NCBI GenBank assembly: GCA_019426215.1
Contig: CM033399.1
Coordinates: 27,475,022-27,539,021 of the forward strand
DNA: 64,000 nucleotides
Direction of reading: 5' to 3'
DNA from: Buddleja alternifolia
Lineage: Eukaryota > Streptophyta > Magnoliopsida > Lamiales > Scrophulariaceae
Shown: positions 57,028 through 64,000 of the stretch, one piece after another
Layout of the letters: each line of letters opens with the position of its first letter
How positions within the stretch are numbered: position 1 is the first letter of the stretch
Translations under genes and position numbers: made by a program
Notes under the pieces: generated by a model
The model's database searches: none
Told to the model about the DNA's origin: nothing
What the model saw: only the letters and a program-made list of their open reading frames with translations

Positions 57028-57065
57028 CCACCCCCAAACTTAATCAACTCATTGTCCTCAATGAG
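57028..57065 (-). promoter_or_regulatory. Athila-4 internal second polypurine tract with hairpin
   Basis: Plus strand CACCCCCAAACTT then the hairpin CTCATTG-TCCT-CAATGAG (57048-57065). Compared with Athila-1 to -3 (AACATTG...CAATGTT) the outer bases differ on both arms and still pair. Confidence 0.72.
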
Positions 57066-57401
57066 CTAAATGATGGAAAATAAAAGTAACTAGGGGAAAA
57101 ATACTGCCTTGATCAGAGATTGAGGTTGAAATCTCTGTATAGAATTCCAGATAGAAAGTGCATGGGAGCTAACTACAATCACTCGCGAAGCTGGAGAATA
57201 GATGTGACCTAAACACATAAACAAAAGAAACCATCAATCAAACATCAATGGTAGTAACCAGGGAATTAGAATTCATTACAAGTCTAACAAGATAAAACTA
57301 AAAGAAAAACACAGAAACGAAAGACTAACAAAATGTCTTAGAAAAAGCATAACGATAAAACGAGAATAAAATAAGCATATCTTGAAAATCATAACATAAG
57401 C

Positions 57402-57480
57402 TCAAAAGAAATCATTAGGATCAAATCCCAAATCCTCAGGTGATTGGTGTTGATTTAGATGTGTTGGGGAGGTTTTGGGG
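57402..57480 (-). pseudogene. Possible C-terminal tail of an Athila-4 ORF3
   Basis: The minus strand reads PKTPKTSPTHLNQHQSPED then LGFDPNDFF and a stop (57402-57404). An acidic end lying upstream of the second polypurine tract is where ORF3 ends in Athila-3. The frame is closed just upstream, and similarity to a specific protein was not established. Confidence 0.33.
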
Positions 57481-57565
57481 GTTTTAGGGAACTATGGATT
57501 GTAGGTTGGGAAAAATTTGGGATTTAAAAACGTTTACGTTCTATGACAACTCAAATGATTTATAT

Positions 57566-57602
57566 ACTTCTTCCTTATGGGCACTTGTTCTGGCAGGAGG
57601 AG
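57566..57602 (-). repeat. 37-bp inverted copy of Copia-C gag sequence at the Athila-4 right junction
   Basis: The segment reads ACTTCTTCCTTATGGGCACT and continues to 57602. It is the exact reverse complement of 53297-53333, in the gag remnant left of Athila-4. Sequence diverges immediately on both sides. Confidence 0.92.
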
Positions 57603-60600
57603 AAGAAACTGTCCGAATATGGGGCCTGGCGCACAAGGTATGGAACTTTATGTTCATGAAACTTATTATTCTATGACCGTCTTCTTTACATCTTGGATTC
57701 TTGACACTGGAGCTAGTGCTCACATAAGTTGTATGAATCAGGATCTGATGCGAGGAAGGAAGCTGGACAACGATGAGGTGAAGATCAGAGTAGGCAGCGG
57801 GCAAAGCGTCGCGGCTACTGCAATAGAATCTACCTCGTTGTTTTTAAATTCTGGACAGGTACTATTACTAGATAATGTTTTGGTTTTGCCTAATGGGCTT
57901 AAAAATATTGTTTCTATTCCCGTTTTAGTTAAGAATAGGTACACTTTCCGTTTTATTGATGAACGATGCAACATTTATTATGGTAATAAATTTGTAGGCT
58001 TTGCTTCTTTGATAAATGGATTGTATTACCTTAGTGTCCAGAATGAGTATGCAGTAAATACAATACAAAGGAAACGTAGTAGGCTTGAAATAAACCAACG
58101 ATTGAAATGACACCTTCGACTAGGCCATGCTGGCGAACAAAAGATTCGCAAAATGGAAAAAGATGGGCTAATTGGCCCACTAGGATTGGATCCCTATCCT
58201 ACTTGTGAATCTTGTCTCAAAGGCAAGATGGCTAGATTGCCGTTCACAGGGAGCTTTGAAAGAGCCTCACAAGCCTTAGGTTTAGTGCATATTGACGTTT
58301 GTGGTCCAATTGGAGAAATGGCCAGAGGAGGTTTCCTTTACTTTAACACCATCACTGACGACCATTCACGATATGGTCTAGTGTACCTAATGAAGCATAA
58401 GTCTGAATCCATTGATAAGTTCAAGGAATTCAAAGCTTTAGTGGAAAATCAAACAAGTCAACGTATAAAAACTTTTCGATCTGATCGAGGATGAGAATAT
58501 ATGTGCGACGAGTTTGACTTATACCTCAGAGAGAATGATATAGTATTGCAACTCACACCTCCAGCGACTCCACAGTTGAATGGAGTAGCAGAGCAAAGGA
58601 ATCAAACCTTGTTGGATATGGTTCGCTCCATGCTTAACTACACTGATTTACCCATTTCATTGTGGGGTCACGCGCTGCGTACAGCTGCACACATTTTAAA
58701 TAGATGTCCGTCCAAGTTCGTTCCTATGACTCCCTATGAAATGTGGAGAAATAGGAAACCAAGTCTTAACCACATAAAGATTTGGGGATGTCCGGCTTAT
58801 GTCAAAAAGACTAAAGTGGACAAGTTGGAGGCTAGGTCCTTAAAGGGACGTTTCATTGGATATCCTGAAGATTCTATGGGATACCTCTTTTACCTGCACA
58901 ATGATCAAAGGATCATTGTAGCCTTACAAGTCCACTTTCTTGAATATGAGTTCATTCAATAAGGAGGAGCGGGTAGAAAGATTGTTCTAGAAGAATAAAA
59001 TGAAACCCCACTGGATACATCTACACAGGGAGTGAAAACCAAACCTTCTGTAACACAACCACAACCAAGATGATCGAATAGAGTATCTCAACCGCCTGAG
59101 AGGTACGGATATCTAATGCGGAGGGAGTTGGATCTCCATTCTATGTTAGAGGAGGATCATGGAGATGATCCCTCCACTTTTGATCAAGTGATGGAGGATG
59201 TGGATTCTGCTAGATGGCGTGAAGCTATGCAAACTGAGATCGATTCGATGCATGCAAACCAAGTCTGGAAACTTGTTGACCAACCTGAAAGGGTAAAACC
59301 AATCGGGTGTAAATGGATCTACAAGAGAAAGATTGGTGTTGATGGCAAAGTAGACACCTACAAAGCCAGACTAGTGGCGAAAGGGTATAGTCAAAAGGAA
59401 GGAATTGACTACCAAGAAACCTTTTCACCTGTGACTATGATCAAATCAATAAGGATTCTACTTGCAATAGCAGCACACCTAGATTATGAAATATGGCAAA
59501 TGGATGTCAAAACTGCTTTCCTAAATGGATTCCTAGAAGAGGATATCTATATGGAACAGCCTAAAGGTTTTGAATTCGAGGAGCATATTCATAAGGTGTG
59601 TAAACTTGAGAGATCCATTTATGGGCTCAAACAAGCGTCTCGTACCCGGAATCTACGTTTTGATGAGGTTGTCAAAGGATTTGACTTCATCCAAAACGAA
59701 GACGAGCCCTGTGTTTACAAGAAGGTCAGTGGGAGCAAGTTGACATTCCTAGTGTTATATGTAGATGACATATTACTCATTGGGAATGACATAGGAATGC
59801 TCACCACAACCAAGAAGTGGCTTTCGAGTACATTCTCCATGAAAGACTTGGGAGAAGTGACCTATATTCTAGGGATTCGGATCTATAGAGATCGAACCAA
59901 AAGAATCATAGGAATTTCTCAAGCCCTTTACTTAGAAAAGGTCCTGAAAAGGTATAGGATGGAAGATTCTAAGAAAGGGTTCCTACCAATGAGACATGGG
60001 ATACATCTTTCGAAATCTGTGTGTCCTCAAAGTGAGGAAGATAGAAAAGAAATGAACATTATACCCTATGCGTCTGCTGTGGGCAGCTTGATGTACACGA
60101 TGCTCTGTACTAGACTCGACATTGCTTATGCTGTGAGCGTTGTTAGTCGATTTCAAGCAAACCTTGGTAAGGAACATTGGATAGCTGTGAAGAATATCCT
60201 AAAGTATCAGAAAAGAACTAAGGATATGATTCTCACCTATGGAAGTGGTGACCTGAGGGTGGACGGGTACACTGATTCGTATTTCCAATCTGATGTTGAT
60301 GACTAAAAATCCACCTCGGGATTTGTATTTACTCTAAATGGTGGAGCGGTGACTTGGAAAAGTTCCAAGCAAAGCACAACCTTAGACTTCACCACAGAGG
60401 CTGAATACATAGCTACCTCGGAGGCAGCTAAAGAAGCTGTTTGGATCAGGAAGTTCGTTGAGGAACTTCAAGTGGTTCCTAGCATAAAGCTCTCGTTGCC
60501 ACTTTATTGTGATAACACCGTAGCCATAGCGCAAGCGAAGGAACCTAGGTCTCACAATAAATCCAAACACATAGAGAGGAGATATCAAATCATAAGAGAG

Positions 60601-60744
60601 ATCGTTGCACGAGGAGAAATAGCTGTTTAGAAAATAGCCTCAGCTGACAATGTCGCTGATCAATTGACCAAGCCATTGGCACAGGCGGTGCTGGAAAAAC
60701 ATCTCGAAGGGATGGGTATTAAATACCACAGCAAATGGCATTGA
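57603..60744 (+). pseudogene. Copia-C pol: protease, integrase, RT, RNase H
   Basis: A single frame with stops and no frameshift. Protease: SWILDTGASAHISCMNQDLM. Integrase zinc region HLRLGHAGEQKI...CESCLKGKM, then DVCGPIGEMARGG, TDDHSRYGLVYL (Asp), FRSDRG (Asp) and GVAEQRNQTL (Glu). RT: IWQMDVKTAFLNGFLEEDI and LYVDDILLIGNDIGM. RNase H: STTLDFTTEAEYIATSEAAK and DNVADQLTKPLAQ, ending TGA 60742-60744. Stops: 58108, 58492, 58960, 58996, 59071, 60304, 60628. The TGA at 58108 stands where Trp precedes HLRLGH in relatives. All catalytic residues remain, but the chain is broken. Confidence 0.9.
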
Positions 60745-60759
60745 GTACAAGTGGGAGAT

Positions 60760-62202
60760 TGTTAGAGTGTATGCTCTCAAATGCCATCAAGAGGATAGAT
60801 TTATAGGGCATGAACATTGTAACTAAACTATGGCTTTTCCAACTAATATAAGGCATTTGATTGTTGTTTTCTCATAGGCATTTGTAAGGAATAATAAACA
60901 ACGTAAAGTCCTTGATGACAAGACAAACCCTCTACCTTCTATGGGATATGAGGATAGGCACTAGAGTGGTTTGATCCCTATCATCTAAAAGGGTTCGCAA
61001 GTTCTAGGAAATATTGATTGGGCATCAATAGTGAATACAAGCTTGAATGATATAAGTCTTGACAGAGAAAGCGTCAGTCGTACACTATGGAAATGGTAGT
61101 GAGAACTTATGTCATAGACACATCAGTTGGACTGATATGTTTGAACACGACTCGCATCAATTCATCACATGGGTATTCACTCATTGACAGTCAATGATGA
61201 GACTGATAAGTAGTGATAGGTACGTGTGAACCTCCGACCTGAGAAATCGAGTTGAAGATGTACTTGTGACTTCAAGTCTATCACTAGAGTAGTTAGATTC
61301 AAATCACCTGTTGGTGGAATCGACCTCGAAGTGCGACTTGATGGGCAAGTAGCATTGTTAACTGATTTGCAATATGGAATTTATTCTCTCATAAGTGAAT
61401 GAGTAAAATATCCTATGCGGTCATGAATAAGTGAGGATGAAAGTCTTTGGCCAAAGCGTTTAAATACCTCGACTTATTATGAGCTTAGGCATATGGCCAA
61501 GTTATATGAGTTTGACTTTAAACCATGACTCTTACTTGACTGGGATATAAGAATAAAAAAATTATACACGTACGGTATTCACGGCGTAATGGTTTGGAAT
61601 GACCCTATTCATTCATTCTCAATTGGGATACGATGTGAGCCATGTGACTGGCTAGGTGTCACTCACATCCTTTTGGATTCCTCCCAATTACCTTTTGAGA
61701 CGAACCTAAAGAGTCGCGCTTAAAGGAAGAGCAAAAAGGAAAACACGGGAAGAGACTTGAGAGAAATTCCTGGTATTGGATGCCGTAATTAATTAATTAA
61801 TTATTGGATAATTTAATTTATTAATTAAATTAATGAGTTAATTAATTTCTTGGAGAAATTGAATTATAAATTAATTTGGAATTAAATTGGATCATGAATT
61901 TATTTAATGGATAAATAATCCAATTAAGTATAGCTAACAAGACCAAAGCCCAAGAGGCTTTTAAGCCCATGAAGTGGGCGTCCATGTAGGCCTTGTGAAT
62001 GCTAGGTCATTGTTTTGGAGTGATATATATTATATCACTTAGTAGAATAATAACATAAGAGATAACATAACTTTCTCTCCAAGAAAAATCTCCCACCTCT
62101 CTCTTACTTCTCTCTAGCCGTCCATAGCCAAGAAGAAGGAGAAGTTTTCCGTTTTTGATTCCGACTTGACGAATTAGAGACATTGGCAATTTCGGCGTTA
62201 GA
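60760..62202 (+). repeat. Copia-C 3' LTR, interrupted at 62202
   Basis: Begins right after the purine tract AAGTGGGAGAT with TGTTAGAGTGTATGC and matches the 5' LTR up to CGGCGTTAGA. In the 5' LTR about 160 more bases follow (GAAAAGGATCACG to AACA); here foreign sequence starts at 62203. Confidence 0.9.
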
Positions 62203-63498
62203 TTTAACAACCTTACACACAAAATCCATAGATGATCATAGCATACATTTATATGTTATTAAAATGTAACACCATAACACGAAACCCAAAGATAGCATAG
62301 CACATATTTATATGTTATCCATTTAACCAACATATACAAACGAACATATCAACACTACTAGTTTCACCACCCACACACATGGATATAGGGAAAAATATAC
62401 ACACATGACCAGAAAGAAACCCTATATGATATGCAAACGATGAGCTGAGGGAGGACTTGAAAACCAGCCAGCCGGCCTTTGATCCATGCTTTAGCTCTAT
62501 GTACACAACTTCATGGATTGATGCTATCTACAACACTTAAAAAACACATTTGTGTTTGGTGAGTCGTAACCTCAGCAAGTATAATCAAGTAACGAAATAA
62601 TGAACATTCCATAAGCACACACAAAATCATCAACCAATCAATCATTTGAAGTCACATAATAACATCATCTATCTTTCATAAACAAATGAAGCATGTGCTT
62701 AGTCATTTTTTTCCTGTTAATGGCCTGCTATAACTAAGAGGATATCGTGATCACGAAAATGGCCATGGCACTCTGTAATTCATATAACACATGGGAGTTT
62801 AGTGAACTCGGGTGGCCGTACGGTACTCTGTGGTCCATATAATTTGAGGGATTCTGAAATTTTCGGTAATATCTATGAAAATTTGGCTTCCATATAATTA
62901 TTCCTTGATGTCTTAGGAAGATTTTGAGCTAAAAATATCCGGATTTGGACCTGGTTTGATAGCCAAAATCGTGGTTGCCCAGAAACTGCCAGACATACTC
63001 TGTTTTGAAGGAGAAGAAAGGGTTTTGAAGTGATTTTTACCTTTATTTCTTCTCAAATTCGACCCCTAAGCCTCTAGAAGTATCCTTGGCTGACTTAAGA
63101 CATAAAAATCAAGTTTATTTGCACTTTGGTCCTTAAGAATTGGGGTAATTGGTTTAGCCACTTTATTTGCCAAGGTTGAAAGGTGTACCACTTCCAAGAT
63201 GACACCTAAGCTCTTATAAAAAAATATCTTACCTAAATATAATTATATAACTTATCATATATATATATATAACTTAAAATTTATACCCATATTCTATAGG
63301 AATTAAAATTACTCTACACATAAAAGCTAGTATATAATTTTACTTATATGACCAAAGAGTAGAATATTTATGTTTGAGAACGAATCGTGAAAATTGAACA
63401 AATTATAAAATCTAATTAGCGGAATCATTATTCTACCAAAATGCATGTATTTATGCTAATGTATGATTTAATGAAAAGTAAGGTTTTGGGTTATGACA
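62203..63498 (-). repeat. Chromovirus (Tekay-like) 3' LTR
   Basis: On the minus strand it starts TGTCATAACCCAAAACC right after a purine tract and ends at 62203 with GGTTGTTAAA, probably a changed TG/CA terminus. Internal GCTGAGGTTACGACTCACC near 62556-62575 resembles common Tekay-type LTR sequence. Length about 1.3 kb. The left limit is inferred from where Copia-C homology stops. Confidence 0.68.
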
Positions 63499-63517
63499 AT
63501 CCTCACCCCCTTTTGTT
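63499..63517 (-). promoter_or_regulatory. Chromovirus polypurine tract
   Basis: The minus strand reads AACAAAAGGGGGTGAGGAT directly before the LTR start TGTCATAAC. Confidence 0.75.
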
Positions 63518-64000
63518 TTAAATTTCGTCCTCGAAATTTGTACCTGTATCTCTAAATAACCACGGATATTGTTCTCTCATGTGTTGTTCTGTCTCCCAAG
63601 TTGCTTCTTGTCTCAAATGATTCTTCCATAACACTTTCACTAATGGAATTTTTCTCTTTCGAAGCTGCTTGTCTTTGTGGCCTATTATTTCTATTGGTTC
63701 TTCAACATAACTTAAATTATCAGAAATCTCAATTGGTTCATCTCGAAGAATGTGAGAAGGATTTGATCTATACCGGCGAAGCATGCTAACATGGAATACA
63801 TTATGAATCTGGGATAACTCTGGTGGCAATGCCAGACGGTATGCTAATGGACCAACTCTTTCAAGTATCTCGTAAGGACCAATATAACGAGGAGATAGTT
63901 TACCTTTCTTTCCAAATCTGAGAATACCTCTCCAAGGAGAAACACGTAAGAACACTTTTTCACCAACCTCATATTCCATTTCACGTCTGTGTTGATCAAT
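63518..64000 (-). CDS. Chromovirus pol, integrase C-terminus with chromodomain-like end (partial)
   Basis: Open from the window edge to the stop at 63518. It contains EVGEKVFLRVSPWRGILRFG, KGKLSPRYIGPYEILERVG, then AYRLALPPELSQIHNVFHVS, the GPY/F region of Ty3/gypsy integrases. It ends EEPIEIIGHKDKQLRKRKIP, VKVLWKNHLRQEATWETEQ and YPWLF, a chromodomain of the Tekay/Del type that is thought to guide insertion to particular chromatin. The Met at 63979 is internal; the true start is far upstream. No stop in this part. Confidence 0.88.
   Translation of the reverse strand: MDQHRREMEYEVGEKVFLRVSPWRGILRFGKKGKLSPRYIGPYEILERVGPLAYRLALPPELSQIHNVFHVSMLRRYRSNPSHILRDEPIEISDNLSYVEEPIEIIGHKDKQLRKRKIPLVKVLWKNHLRQEATWETEQHMREQYPWLFRDTGTNFEDEI

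Larger units (their letters stand above)
53393..57565. mobile_element. Athila-4: rearranged non-autonomous Athila-type element
   Basis: A plus-strand 5' half (LTR 53393-54693, tRNA-Asp primer site, short zinc-knuckle ORF) meets, tail to tail near 55598, a minus-strand 3' half: the first 95 bases of the same LTR inverted, the polypurine tract, noncoding 3' region, second tract and an ORF3-like tail. This arrangement fits an internal inversion plus deletion. The left flank is Copia-C gag; the right junction carries an inverted scrap of that gag (57566-57602). Confidence 0.75.
38351..62202 (+). mobile_element. Copia-C: Ty1/copia retrotransposon carrying three insertions
   Basis: The 5' LTR begins TGTTAGAGTGTATGCC at 38351 and the 3' LTR with the same word at 60760. 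Between them are a tRNA-Met primer site, a long leader, a gag start, and pol in Copia order (protease, integrase, RT, RNase H). Athila-3 splits the 5' LTR, Athila-4 replaces the end of gag, and the 3' LTR stops at 62202 where a chromovirus LTR starts. The Copia lineage was not assigned; it is clearly different from the SIRE element. Confidence 0.88.

Overview
This window is nuclear DNA of a flowering plant, most likely a eudicot. The evidence is an intron-split XPB/ERCC3 gene end with plant-type splice sites, plant-specific retrotransposon lineages (Athila, SIRE, a Tekay-like chromovirus), primer sites matching plant tRNA-Asp and initiator tRNA-Met, and AT-rich spacers. Only the first 1.8 kb is host gene; nearly everything else is transposable element, much of it nested.

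Layout. 1-1768: last five exons of XPB (+). 2184-5089: non-autonomous Mutator-like element with a 9-bp target duplication and internal inverted repeats. 5600-6640: local tandem duplication and a decayed MULE-like fragment. 6746-16868: Athila-1 (minus strand, TSD ATAAT), complete in outline but broken in coding. 17211-18490: diverged Athila-type LTR (+). 19335 to beyond the window: SIRE-type Copia element (+) with gag, pol and an env-like ORF.

The SIRE element is a landing site. Its 5' LTR holds a solo Athila-type LTR (20418-22025, TSD TCAAC). Its env-like ORF is split by Athila-2 (29468-37432, TSD ATAAG), a young gag-protease-only element. Just downstream a second Copia element (Copia-C, from 38351) has inserted. 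Copia-C is itself hit three times: Athila-3 in its 5' LTR (39486-50929, TSD ATCAT), the rearranged Athila-4 in its gag (53393-57565), and apparently a Tekay-like chromovirus in its 3' LTR (from 62203), which runs off the right edge. The depth is host, SIRE, Copia-C, then Athila-3, Athila-4 or Tekay.

No element looks autonomous as it stands. Athila-3 is nearest (one in-frame stop in gag-pol, an intact ORF3) but lost its 5' gag, primer site and half of its 5' LTR. The most interesting signals are noncoding: four Athila copies carry two hairpin-plus-polypurine-tract modules about 1.3 kb apart, with paired base changes in the stems; a short hairpin follows the pol stop at constant distance; and GC-rich palindromic words built on a GCC-NN-GGC type core recur in LTRs, a spacer and gag coding sequence of different families.
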